Notes: generated by a model not told the origin, from the letters alone. A DNA stretch of 35,529 bases from Candidatus Woesearchaeota archaeon (GCA_016185805.1 JACPMW010000005.1:1-35529); one strand, 5' to 3'. Counted from the first letter of the stretch, positions 8,410-17,690 are shown. Numbers and translations: made by a program.

Positions 8410-9558
8410 ATGGCTCAGCAATATAGCAGGCAGTACAACATAAAGGATGCAAAGCACCATGAATCTGCTTATGACAGGAAGGTAAAGGAATTGGAGGAAG
8501 AGCTTTCCACCACAAAATACAACAAGAAGACGCAAGGCCATATTGGGTTAGTCAAGGCAAAGCTAGCCAAAATCAAGGAGGAATACCAGAGAAAAGCCGC
8601 TTCAAAGGGAAAAGGCGAGGGATTCTCTATAAAAAGGACAGGGGATGCAACTGCAATTATTGTTGGCTTTCCTTCTGTTGGAAAATCAACTCTGTTAAAC
8701 GCAATCACAAACGCAAATTCTCCTGTAGGGGCTTATGCATTCACTACATTGACATGCATTCCCGGCTTGATGGAATACAACCATGCAAAGATACAGGTTT
8801 TGGATGTGCCCGGCATTGTGGAAGGCGCTGCAACCGGCAGGGGAAGGGGGAAGGAAGTTTTGGCATGCGCCCAAAGCGCAGATTTGGTTATAATTCTATT
8901 GGATGTCTTCCATCCTGAGCATATTGATGTCGTAAAAAAAGAAATATTTGAGACAGGATTAAGGATAAACCAAAAGCCACCCCAAGTGAAGATAGCAAAA
9001 AAGCTGAGGGGTGGAATTGACCTGGGATTGACTGTCAAGCTTACAAAGATAAATGAAGAGGCAATAAAAAGCATACTGAAGGAATTAAGGCTGGACAACT
9101 CAAGCGTTGTCATAAGGGAGGACATCACAGACGACCAGCTGATTGACGCCATAGAAGGCAACAAAAAATACGTGCCGGGAATAACTGTCCTGAACAAAAT
9201 AGACATGGTTGACAAAGACGAGCTGGAAAGAGTAAAAGATACTGTAAACCCCGATATCTGTATCTCAGCCGAGGATAAGCTGAACACAGAAGCTTTAAAG
9301 GGATTGATTTTTAAAAAGCTGGAATTCATGAGGATTTATTGCAAGGAGCAGGGTAAAAAGGCCGATATGGGTGTGCCGCTGATAATGAGGAAAGGCAGCA
9401 CATTGAGGGATGTGTGCATGAAGCTTCACAAGGATTTCGTAAATAAATTCAGGTTTGCAAGGATATGGGGCAAAAGCGTGAAGTTTGAAGGCATGGTCCT
9501 AAGGAAGCTTGAGCATGTTGTGCAGGACAATGACATTGTAGAAATTCATGTAAGCTAG
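8410..9558 (+). CDS. DRG-family (developmentally regulated) GTPase with TGS domain
   Basis: GFPSVGKSTLLNAITNA, LDVPGIVEGAATGRGRGKEV, NKIDMV, C-terminal TGS. Confidence 0.95.
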   Translation: MAQQYSRQYNIKDAKHHESAYDRKVKELEEELSTTKYNKKTQGHIGLVKAKLAKIKEEYQRKAASKGKGEGFSIKRTGDATAIIVGFPSVGKSTLLNAITNANSPVGAYAFTTLTCIPGLMEYNHAKIQVLDVPGIVEGAATGRGRGKEVLACAQSADLVIILLDVFHPEHIDVVKKEIFETGLRINQKPPQVKIAKKLRGGIDLGLTVKLTKINEEAIKSILKELRLDNSSVVIREDITDDQLIDAIEGNKKYVPGITVLNKIDMVDKDELERVKDTVNPDICISAEDKLNTEALKGLIFKKLEFMRIYCKEQGKKADMGVPLIMRKGSTLRDVCMKLHKDFVNKFRFARIWGKSVKFEGMVLRKLEHVVQDNDIVEIHVS

Positions 9559-9603
9559 TATTTATTTGCCATATTTACATAATAAGCGTTATATGCATTT
9601 TGC

Positions 9604-9620
9604 CGCAACCTTTAAATATT
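9604..9620 (+). promoter_or_regulatory. Archaeal BRE/TATA promoter of the putative leader-peptide gene
   Basis: CGCAACCTTTAAATATT. TATA centre ~9614 gives an expected TSS near 9640, a few nt before ATG 9646. Confidence 0.6.
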
Positions 9621-9645
9621 ACTTCATCTTACCTAGCGTCTTAAA

Positions 9646-9744
9646 ATGATGAAAAGGATAGAAAATTTGATGGCCCAGATTGGGTTCGCTTTCTACAGGC
9701 TGTTTTCAAGCTTCAGGTATTTCTTTTTTTACTTTAAATTTTGA
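9646..9744 (+). CDS. Putative Phe/Tyr-rich leader peptide (32 aa) of the aromatic amino acid operon
   Basis: Codon-by-codon translation: MMKRIENLMAQIGFAFYRLFSSFRYFFFYFKF*; 9 Phe and 3 Tyr in residues 14-32. Own promoter, hairpin at the stop codon, directly upstream of Phe/Tyr biosynthesis and pheST genes. Confidence 0.72.
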   Translation: MMKRIENLMAQIGFAFYRLFSSFRYFFFYFKF

Positions 9745-9773
9745 TTAGCTAAATTTTCTAAAAATGGCTAATC
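9743..9773 (+). terminator. Hairpin immediately after/at leader stop (attenuator candidate)
   Basis: GATTAGC-taa-ATTTT-cta-AAAAT-g-GCTAATC. An upstream direct copy of AAATTTT (9736-9742) could compete for AAAAT. Confidence 0.45.
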
Positions 9774-9821
9774 TTGTGTTGAAGCATGATAAATTTATAA
9801 AAAATGGCAAAAACTGACAAT

Positions 9822-9848
9822 ATGGAAACAAAAAGGTGGGAAATATGA
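9822..9848 (+). CDS. Mini-[15 protein letters not shown]-overlapping the DAHP synthase start
   Basis: ATG GAA ACA AAA AGG TGG GAA ATA TGA. TTTATAAA at 9794-9801 places a possible second TSS near 9822. Confidence 0.3.
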   Translation: METKRWEI

Positions 9849-10858
9849 TTGTTGTGATGAGAAAAAATGCAAATGAAAGGCAGATTGCAAAAGTAATCGG
9901 GAAGATAAAATCCAGTGGCCTGAAATCGCATATTTCAAAGGGGGAGGTTTTGACAATCATCGGAATAATAGGCGATGAGAGAAAAGTCCCTGAATCCCAG
10001 ATTAGGGCAATGGAAGGCGTTGAAAAGATTATGCCTGTTCTCTCTCCGTACAAGCTTGTGAGCAGGGATTTTCATCCGCACAATAGGATAGTGGCTGTCA
10101 ATGGTGTTAAGATAGGAGGCAATGATATTGTAGTTATGGCCGGCCCATGCTCTGTTGAGAGCAAAGAGCAGATAATAGAAACTGCGAAACAAGTCAAAAA
10201 AGCTGGAGCAAAGATACTAAGAGGAGGGGCTTTCAAGCCAAGAACATCCCCATATTCTTTTCAAGGTTTGGGTGAGGAAGGCTTAAAATTGCTGAAAAAG
10301 GCAAAGGAAGAAACAGGAATGCCTATCATCACAGAGGTGATGGACACAAGGAATGTTCCTCTGGTTTGCAGATACGCTGATATTCTCCAGATAGGCGCAA
10401 GGAACATGCAGAATTATGATTTGCTCAAAGAAGTCGGAAAATGCTCACACCCTGTTTTGCTGAAAAGGGGATTGTCAGCCACCATAAATGAGTGGCTTAT
10501 GAGCGCCGAATACGTCATGTCAGAGGGCAACCATGATGTCATTCTGTGCGAAAGGGGAATAAGGACATTTGAGAATTACACAAGGAATACCCTTGACTTG
10601 AATGCAGTTCCAGCGGTAAAGGAATTGACCCATTTGCCGGTTATTGTTGACCCAAGCCACGGCACAGGCAGATACACTTTAGTAAATCCTATGAGCAGGG
10701 CAGCTGTGGCAGCAGGCGCAGACGGCTTGCTGATAGAAGTCCATCCTAATCCTGAAAAATCTGTCAGTGACGCTGACCAGACCATAAGCACAAAGAAGTT
10801 TGCAAAGCTTATGGATGAGCTGAGATTGGTGGTAAAGGCAATCGGAAGAAATATATGA
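9845..10858 (+). CDS. aroF: DAHP synthase (type I beta, N-terminal ferredoxin-like regulatory domain)
   Basis: [66 protein letters not shown] 9845 after SD GGTGG; the track used GTG 9836. Confidence 0.95.
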   Translation: MIVVMRKNANERQIAKVIGKIKSSGLKSHISKGEVLTIIGIIGDERKVPESQIRAMEGVEKIMPVLSPYKLVSRDFHPHNRIVAVNGVKIGGNDIVVMAGPCSVESKEQIIETAKQVKKAGAKILRGGAFKPRTSPYSFQGLGEEGLKLLKKAKEETGMPIITEVMDTRNVPLVCRYADILQIGARNMQNYDLLKEVGKCSHPVLLKRGLSATINEWLMSAEYVMSEGNHDVILCERGIRTFENYTRNTLDLNAVPAVKELTHLPVIVDPSHGTGRYTLVNPMSRAAVAAGADGLLIEVHPNPEKSVSDADQTISTKKFAKLMDELRLVVKAIGRNI

Positions 10859-11469
10859 AATTTGTAATAGTAAGGCACGGCCAAACTTCGTGGAATGAGA
10901 AAAAAAGGTTCCAGGGAAAAACTGACACAGGATTATCAAAAAATGGGCTTAAGCAGGCTGAAATGCTTGCAAAAAAATTGTCAAAGGAAAAAATTGATGC
11001 CATTTACACAAGCATGCTAAAAAGGGCGATAGTGACAGCGGAAAAAATCCAGAAATTCCACAAAGAAGCCAGGATCATAAAGGCAAAAGAGCTGAATGAG
11101 CTGTCATGGGGGATTTGGGAAGGCATCAAGTTAAGTGAAGTCAAGAAAAGGTATCCTGAGCTTTATGAAAAAAGGGAAAAAAACAGGTTTAATTTTAGGA
11201 TCCAAAAAGGCGAGAGCCTGAAAATGGTGAAAAAAAGGATAAAAAAAATTTTAAGCAGCATAAGGAAAAAAGGCAATGGGACTGTTTTGATTGTCGGCCA
11301 CCTCAATGTCAACAGGGCTATAATTGGAACATTGATGGGCTGGAAAGATAAAAAAACATCATCCATAAGCCTGCATAATGCATCGGTAGTGGCCATAGAG
11401 GTAAATAAAAGCAGGGCTAAAATTTTGCGCGCTTCAAGCAGCATTGAAAATGGAAATTTGCCGTGTTGA
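10855..11469 (+). CDS. Histidine phosphatase / phosphoglycerate mutase-like protein
   Basis: [29 protein letters not shown], later [10 protein letters not shown]. 4-nt overlap with aroF. Confidence 0.9.
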   Translation: MKFVIVRHGQTSWNEKKRFQGKTDTGLSKNGLKQAEMLAKKLSKEKIDAIYTSMLKRAIVTAEKIQKFHKEARIIKAKELNELSWGIWEGIKLSEVKKRYPELYEKREKNRFNFRIQKGESLKMVKKRIKKILSSIRKKGNGTVLIVGHLNVNRAIIGTLMGWKDKKTSSISLHNASVVAIEVNKSRAKILRASSSIENGNLPC

Positions 11470-12538
11470 TTTAAAGGAGGAAACTGGCAATTCATACGAC
11501 ATTATCATAGGCGCTGGCTTAATAGGCAATCTAGCCATAGAATTAAAGCAAAAGCCTGTTGCAAATGCCTATGCGATAATCACCGACTCCAATGTTAAAA
11601 GGCTTTATGGAGAAACGCTGCTGAAAAATTTTCAGGCTAAAAATCTGCATGCCCATCTCATCTCTTTTCCAGCTGGGGAAAAAAGCAAGAGCAGGGATAC
11701 AAAAGAAAAGGTGGAAAATGAGATGCTCAATCTTGGCTTCGGAAGGGACTCGTGCATCATTGCCCTTGGAGGTGGCGTTGTTGGCGACTTGGCAGGCTTT
11801 GTTGCAGCTACATATATGAGGGGCATTCCCTGCATTCAAGTTCCTACTACATTGCTTGCGATGGTTGACAGCTCCATAGGGGGCAAAGTTGCTGTCGATA
11901 CAATGCATGCAAAAAATGCGATAGGGGCTTTCCATCAGCCAAAAAAAGTCATTATAGATATGAATTTTCTGAAAACCCTGCCTAAAAAGGAGCTGGCAAA
12001 CGGCCTGGCAGAGATGATAAAGCATGCGCTAATCAGCGACAGGGATTTTTTCCATTTTTTAGAGAAGAATATTGATAAAATATTAAACTGTGATTTGGAG
12101 ACGCTTGAACAAGCGGTAAAAAGAAGCTGCGAAATAAAAATCCATATTGTTGAGGAGGATGAAAAAGAAAAGGGATTGAGAAAGCTCCTGAATTACGGCC
12201 ACACCATAGGGCATGCAATTGAATCGGCATTAAAATACAAAATAAGCCACGGTCAGGCAATATCCATCGGGATGAGCTATGCCGCAAAGCTCTCTGCAAA
12301 AAATGGATTTTTGGATGAAGGCTCTGTGATAAGGCAGAATAATCTGCTTGAATACATTGGATTGCCCCATAAGCTAAGCCACCGCAAGCTTAAGCCAAGG
12401 GAAATTTTAGAGCATATCCAATATGATAAAAAAATAATAAATAAAAAATTGAATTTTGTGCTGCTGAATTCCATAGGGGATGCATTTGTTTCTGATGATG
12501 TTTCAATGGAAGACTTAAAGGGAATACTTGGGGAATAA
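11450..12538 (+). CDS. aroB: 3-dehydroquinate synthase
   Basis: GGGVVGDLAGFVAATYMRGI, QVPTTLLAMVDSSIGGKVAV, LLNYGHTIGHAIE. ATG at 11450 (track TTG 11444). Confidence 0.96.
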   Translation: MEICRVDLKEETGNSYDIIIGAGLIGNLAIELKQKPVANAYAIITDSNVKRLYGETLLKNFQAKNLHAHLISFPAGEKSKSRDTKEKVENEMLNLGFGRDSCIIALGGGVVGDLAGFVAATYMRGIPCIQVPTTLLAMVDSSIGGKVAVDTMHAKNAIGAFHQPKKVIIDMNFLKTLPKKELANGLAEMIKHALISDRDFFHFLEKNIDKILNCDLETLEQAVKRSCEIKIHIVEEDEKEKGLRKLLNYGHTIGHAIESALKYKISHGQAISIGMSYAAKLSAKNGFLDEGSVIRQNNLLEYIGLPHKLSHRKLKPREILEHIQYDKKIINKKLNFVLLNSIGDAFVSDDVSMEDLKGILGE

Positions 12539-12539
12539 A

Positions 12540-14027
12540 ATGCTTGCAGCAGTCGTATTGGAAAAAACCGCAGAAAAAGCTATGAAAGCTGCTGAGAGAT
12601 GCAAAAAAGCTGACTTGATTGAGTTAAGGCTTGACAGCATAAGGGATTTAGGCCCTGCAACGCTGAAGGAATTGATAGAAAAATGCGGTAAGCCCGTTAT
12701 CGCAACCAACAGGAAAAGTAATGAGGGTGGATTTTTCAGGGGCAATGAGAAGAAAAGGGTTGGCCTATTAAAAACGGCGATTGATTTGGGGGCTGATTAT
12801 GCGGATATTGAGTATTCAAGCCAAGCTTCCTCAAAATTCCTGATTAAAAATAAAAAAAACACGAAAATCATTGTTTCTTACCATAATTTTAAGGAGACTC
12901 CGGATAGCATAAAAAAGACATACGGCAACATTAAAAGCTTAAATCCTGACCTGATTAAAATCGTGACACGGGCAAATTCTGCAGCTGACAATTTCAGGAT
13001 TTTTGATTTAATAAATAAAGCAAATGATGAAAAAAGAAAAATTGTTGCTTTCTGCATGGGACACTATGGGCAGTTTGGCAGGATTTTGGGCATTATACTC
13101 GGCTCCAAAATAGCTTATGCCTCAATTGAAGAGGGGAATGAGTCTGCAAGCGGGCAATTGACGCTAAATGAATTGATAAGTCACTACAAGCTAAGGAAGT
13201 TAAATAAAAACACGAAAATAGCCGGCTTGATAGGAAATCCAGTTGCACATTCCTGGTCCCATATAATGCACAATGAGGGCTTTGACAAGTTAAGGATAAA
13301 TGCAGTCTATCTGAAGTTTCAGGTTGACAAATTAAGGGAATTTATTGATTATTTTAAAAATTTGAACTCTCTTGGCTTTAGCGTCACAATACCTTATAAG
13401 ATTGAGGTTATGAAATATTTGGACAAGATTGATGAGAAAGCAGAAGAGATTGGCGCTGTCAACACAATAGTCATGCGAAACAAAAAATTGATTGGGTATA
13501 ATACAGACTGCCAAGGCGCAGTAATGGCATTAAAGGAAAAAGTAAGTCTAAAAGGAAAAAGGGCTGTTCTTTTAGGCGCAGGCGGCTCAACAAGGGCTAT
13601 TGCTTATGGATTAATGGAGGAAAACATGAATAATATAACCATATTGAACAGAACAATAAAAAAGGCAAAAGACATTGCGAATGATTTTGGCTGTGGTTAT
13701 GGCTCTTTGAGTGATTTGAAAAATGTTGATTATGATATGTTGATCAACACAACTTCAGTCGGCATGCATCCAAACGCTGATGAGTCAATAATACCTTCAA
13801 ACCTGATAAAAAAAAACTCTGTTGTCTTTGATATTGTTTTTAACCCTTCCAAGACACGGCTCCTCAAAGATGCTGAAAAGAAAAGCTGCACAATAATTCC
13901 AGGATTCGAGATGCTTGTTCAAGGTGCGATGCTCCAGTTCAGGCTCTGGACAAGCAAAAATGCGCCTGAAAAGGCAATGAAAAGAAAAGTTTTGGACTAT
14001 TTGAAAAATGCTGGCAATAAAAACTAG
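12540..14027 (+). CDS. aroDE: Bifunctional type I 3-dehydroquinate dehydratase / shikimate dehydrogenase
   Basis: AroD half: DLIELRLDSI, IVSYHNF, KIVTRA, AFCMGHYGQFGRI. AroE half: AGLIGNPVAHSWSHIMHN, GAVNTIV, NTDCQGA, LGAGGSTRAI, INTTSVGMHP. ATG at 12540. Confidence 0.95.
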   Translation: MLAAVVLEKTAEKAMKAAERCKKADLIELRLDSIRDLGPATLKELIEKCGKPVIATNRKSNEGGFFRGNEKKRVGLLKTAIDLGADYADIEYSSQASSKFLIKNKKNTKIIVSYHNFKETPDSIKKTYGNIKSLNPDLIKIVTRANSAADNFRIFDLINKANDEKRKIVAFCMGHYGQFGRILGIILGSKIAYASIEEGNESASGQLTLNELISHYKLRKLNKNTKIAGLIGNPVAHSWSHIMHNEGFDKLRINAVYLKFQVDKLREFIDYFKNLNSLGFSVTIPYKIEVMKYLDKIDEKAEEIGAVNTIVMRNKKLIGYNTDCQGAVMALKEKVSLKGKRAVLLGAGGSTRAIAYGLMEENMNNITILNRTIKKAKDIANDFGCGYGSLSDLKNVDYDMLINTTSVGMHPNADESIIPSNLIKKNSVVFDIVFNPSKTRLLKDAEKKSCTIIPGFEMLVQGAMLQFRLWTSKNAPEKAMKRKVLDYLKNAGNKN

Positions 14028-15261
14028 AAGGCATGTAAATGCCACGATAGAAGCGCCCTCTTCTAAAAGTTACACGCAAAGAGCTTTAATAGTTGCATCC
14101 CTTGCAAATGGGAAGTCCGTAATAAAAAATCCGTTGTTTAGCGAGGACACGTTTTATATGATTTCTGCGCTGAAGCAGTTTGGCGTCAGCATAGTTAAAA
14201 AAGGCAGAAATTTGATTGTGCACGGGACTAATGGAAACTTAAAATCCCCTGACAAGCCTGTTTTTGTCGGAAATGCCGGCACTGCAATGCGGTTTTTGTC
14301 GGCATTTGCTTCCCTTGCGAAGGAAAAAATAACAATAACTGGAGATAAAAGGATGCAGCAAAGGCCGCTTCAAGATTTGATAGATGCTTTGAAGCAATTA
14401 GGCGTGAAAGTTGAAAGCAATGGCGGCTGCCCCCCTGTGGATATTTATGGAAATTTTGCAGGCGGGAACGCCCGATTGAAGAGTGGCATAAGCAGCCAGT
14501 ATTTGTCATCTATATTGATGTGCGCCCCCTACGCCAAAAAAGATGTTGCAATAAGCATAGCTGGCAATTTGACCTCAAAGCCGTACATAGACATTACATT
14601 GGATGTTATGAAAAACTTCGGAGTTAACGTAAAAAACCATGATTATAAAAAATTCACAATAAGAAATACCGAAAAATATAAGCCAAGAGTTTATAAGGTT
14701 GAGGGAGATGCCTCGAGCGCGAGCTATTTCTTTGCAGCAGCTGCCATAACAAAAGGGAAGGTTATGGTAAAGAATATAAACCCGCGCAGCAAACAAGGCG
14801 ATATAAAGTTTTTGGACACACTTAAAAGAATGGGGTGTGGTGTAAGGAAAGGAAATGATTTTGCTGAGGTTAAGGGTGAAAGCCTCAAGGGCATTGACGT
14901 TGAAATGGGTAATATGCCTGACATTGTGCCCACGCTGGCTGTCACAAGCATATTCGCTGATGGCATGACAATAATAAGGAATGCTTCAAATTTAAGGTAT
15001 AAGGAGACTGACAGGCTGAAGGCATTGGCATTTGAGCTTAGAAAGATAGGCGCAAATGTTGAGGAAAGACAGGATGGCCTGGCAATAAAAAGAAAAAGGC
15101 TTCAAAAGGCTGTAGTTGAGACTTACAACGACCACAGGATGGCGATGAGCTTTGCAATAGCGGGGTTGGCAATCAGCGGAATCAGGATAAAAAACCCGAA
15201 TTGCGTTGCAAAATCCTTTCCTGATTTTTGGGAAAAATTCAGCTTGCTTTATAAGAAATGA
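14008..15261 (+). CDS. aroA: EPSP synthase (3-phosphoshikimate 1-carboxyvinyltransferase)
   Basis: PSSKSYTQRALIVASLA, GNAGTAMRFL, SSQYLSSILM, RYKETDRLKAL, YNDHRMAMSFAIAGL. Confidence 0.96.
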   Translation: MLAIKTRRHVNATIEAPSSKSYTQRALIVASLANGKSVIKNPLFSEDTFYMISALKQFGVSIVKKGRNLIVHGTNGNLKSPDKPVFVGNAGTAMRFLSAFASLAKEKITITGDKRMQQRPLQDLIDALKQLGVKVESNGGCPPVDIYGNFAGGNARLKSGISSQYLSSILMCAPYAKKDVAISIAGNLTSKPYIDITLDVMKNFGVNVKNHDYKKFTIRNTEKYKPRVYKVEGDASSASYFFAAAAITKGKVMVKNINPRSKQGDIKFLDTLKRMGCGVRKGNDFAEVKGESLKGIDVEMGNMPDIVPTLAVTSIFADGMTIIRNASNLRYKETDRLKALAFELRKIGANVEERQDGLAIKRKRLQKAVVETYNDHRMAMSFAIAGLAISGIRIKNPNCVAKSFPDFWEKFSLLYKK

Positions 15262-15770
15262 ATATTGCATTGATAGGGTTCAGGGGCGCGGGAAAAACCA
15301 CAATCGCTAGGCTGCTGGCTGCAAGGCTTGATAAGAAGCTAGTCTCTACAGATGAAGAGATTGCAAAAAAAACAAAAATGCCGATTGCAAAGTTTGTCAA
15401 AAGCTACGGCTGGGACAAGTTCAGGGAAGTGGAATCAGATGTGGTGGAATCCATAAGCGATTTTGATGAATGCATCTTTGACACAGGCGGCGGCATTGTG
15501 ATGAGGAATGAGAATATTATAAATCTAAAGAAGAGTTCCCTGATTGTGCTGCTGACCGCAGATGTGAACACTATAAAAAGCAGGATAAAAAACAGCAAAA
15601 GGCCTCCGTTGACAAACAGAGGGAATTGCATCGATGAGGTAAAGGAAGTTCTTCAGGAAAGGGAAGCAAGATACAAGAGGGCTGCCGATTACACTATTGA
15701 TACCTCAAGGCTGACTGCCGAGGAGGCTTGCGACTTGATAATGCATTATGCGCAAATGGAGCTGCAGTAA
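15258..15770 (+). CDS. aroK: Shikimate kinase, bacterial P-loop (AroK) type
   Basis: IALIGFRGAGKTTIARLLA, STDEEI, FREVESDVV, DTGGGIV, RPPLTNRG. Confidence 0.95.
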   Translation: MNIALIGFRGAGKTTIARLLAARLDKKLVSTDEEIAKKTKMPIAKFVKSYGWDKFREVESDVVESISDFDECIFDTGGGIVMRNENIINLKKSSLIVLLTADVNTIKSRIKNSKRPPLTNRGNCIDEVKEVLQEREARYKRAADYTIDTSRLTAEEACDLIMHYAQMELQ

Positions 15771-15771
15771 T

Positions 15772-16848
15772 ATGAACACCTTCGGCACTTTGTTCAGGAT
15801 AACTACATGGGGGGAGAGCCACGGCAAGGCCATAGGGGTTGTGGTGGATGGGTGCCCTGCCGGGCTTGAGATTGATGAAAAAGATATACAAAAAGAGCTT
15901 GACAAAAGGGCGCCTGGGCAAAGCGAGGTCATGAGCCCGAGGAAAGAAACTGATAGGGTGGAGATTTTGAGCGGAATTTTTGAGGGTATGACAACTGGAA
16001 CTCCAATCTCGATGATCATCTACAACAAGGATGCAGACTCCTCAAAGTATGAAAAGATAAGATACTTGCTGAGACCCGGGCACGCTGACTTTTCTTATCA
16101 AGCAAAATACGGCCACAGGGACTATAGGGGAGGCGGGAGGAGCTCTGCCAGAGAGACGGCTGCAAGGGTTGCCGCAGGGGCTATTGCAAAAAAATTGCTG
16201 GAGTTTCATGAAATAAAAATCATAGCTTATGTCAAGGAATTGGCTGGAATAAAATCGAGCAGGATGGATTATAGCCAGATATATGGAAATAATGTGAGGT
16301 GCCCTGACAAGAATGCCGCGAAAAAAATGGAAAAGGCAATCCTAAAGGCAAAAAATGAAGGTGATTCAGTCGGTGGGATTTGCGAGATTATCGCAATGAA
16401 TGTGCCTGCAGGGCTAGGCAAGCCAATTTACAGCAAGCTTGAATCTGATTTGGGGTCTGCAATCCTTGGCATCAATGCAGTCAAGGGAATTGAATTTGGC
16501 ATGGGATTTGAACTGGCAAGAATGAGGGGCAGCCAGTCAAATGACGAATTTATTGTAAAAAATAATAAGATTGCAACAAAAACAAACCACCATGGCGGCA
16601 TTTTAGGTGGTATATCAACTGGAATGCCAATCATTATGAGGGCTGTCGTAAAGCCTGCATCAAGCATATTGAAAAAGCAAAAAACAGTCAATTACAAGAC
16701 GATGAAGCGGGAGATAATTTCAGTTGAGGGGAGGCATGACCCTGCAACTATAGTCAGGTTCCCGCCGATTGCAGAGGCCATGGTTGCTATAGTGCTGGCT
16801 GACCACATGCTCATGGCCGGCAGGATAAATCCTGATAAGATGGGATGA
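15772..16848 (+). CDS. aroC: Chorismate synthase
   Basis: [68 protein letters not shown]. Start moved from 15748 to ATG 15772. Confidence 0.96.
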   Translation: MNTFGTLFRITTWGESHGKAIGVVVDGCPAGLEIDEKDIQKELDKRAPGQSEVMSPRKETDRVEILSGIFEGMTTGTPISMIIYNKDADSSKYEKIRYLLRPGHADFSYQAKYGHRDYRGGGRSSARETAARVAAGAIAKKLLEFHEIKIIAYVKELAGIKSSRMDYSQIYGNNVRCPDKNAAKKMEKAILKAKNEGDSVGGICEIIAMNVPAGLGKPIYSKLESDLGSAILGINAVKGIEFGMGFELARMRGSQSNDEFIVKNNKIATKTNHHGGILGGISTGMPIIMRAVVKPASSILKKQKTVNYKTMKREIISVEGRHDPATIVRFPPIAEAMVAIVLADHMLMAGRINPDKMG

Positions 16849-17690
16849 ATTCTATGAAAAGAGTTTCAGTTGGAATTATTGGCGGCACTGGAAAAATGGG
16901 GAGATTCTTCAAAAAATTTTTCGAAAAGAACAAATGCAAAGTCTTGGTTTCATCAAGAAGAACAAGGCTAAAACCAACAGAGTGCGCAAAAAAAAGCGAT
17001 GTCGTTCTTGTCTCTGTACCGATAGGCGCCACTTTAAAAGTCATCAGGGAAATAAGCCCTTGTATAAATAAAAAATCCTTGCTGATTGATACAACCTCCA
17101 TTAAAAAAGAGCCTGTCAATGCAATGCTGAAATATTCCAAATGCGAGGCTATCGGCATGCACCCTGTTTTCGGGCCTAATGTCGGTTCAGTAAAAAACCA
17201 GGCAATTGTATTGTGCCCGGCCAGAGGAAAAAAGTGGCTCAGGTGGATTGCCAATATTTTTGAAAAGAATGGGGCAAAAATCAGGATTGTGACTGCAAAA
17301 AAACACGATGAGATGATGTCCATAATTCAGGGGCTTAATCACTTCAGCACTTTGGCTGTCGCTCATGCGATGAAGCGGTCCGGAATAGCCATAAATGAAA
17401 GCCTTGAATTCGCAAGCCCTGTTTACAGGCTAAGAATGATGATGGTTGGGAGAATCCTAAACCAGAATCCTGAGCTGTATGCCGACATTGAAATAATGAA
17501 TTCCAAGAACAGGGAAATGTTGGACCTGCTGGAAAAATCCTCACAGCAGCTTAAAAAAATAATAGAATCAAAAAATAAAAGGGAGTTTGTGAAATACTTC
17601 AATGAATGCTCGCAGTTTTTTGGGGGTTTCAGGAAAGATGCTGAAAGGACAAGTGACTATCTCATAGAAAAGATGGTGGAGATGGAATGA
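16845..17690 (+). CDS. tyrA: Prephenate dehydrogenase
   Basis: VGIIGGTGKMGRFFKKFF NAD-binding motif, AIGMHPVFGPN, QGLNHFSTLAVAHAM. Confidence 0.92.
   Translation: MNSMKRVSVGIIGGTGKMGRFFKKFFEKNKCKVLVSSRRTRLKPTECAKKSDVVLVSVPIGATLKVIREISPCINKKSLLIDTTSIKKEPVNAMLKYSKCEAIGMHPVFGPNVGSVKNQAIVLCPARGKKWLRWIANIFEKNGAKIRIVTAKKHDEMMSIIQGLNHFSTLAVAHAMKRSGIAINESLEFASPVYRLRMMMVGRILNQNPELYADIEIMNSKNREMLDLLEKSSQQLKKIIESKNKREFVKYFNECSQFFGGFRKDAERTSDYLIEKMVEME

Noticed and set aside
8469-9329. Long antisense ORFs opposite the DRG gene (and similar antisense ORFs opposite acs, PheS, S3, L2)
   Set aside because: They mirror strong coding genes and show no family motifs; the low-complexity Ser/Phe-rich translations are typical of reverse-complement artefacts.
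9764-9817. 17-codon ORF MANLVLKHDKFIKNGKN between the leader and aroF
   Set aside because: No aromatic enrichment and its start lies inside the hairpin arm; probably chance.
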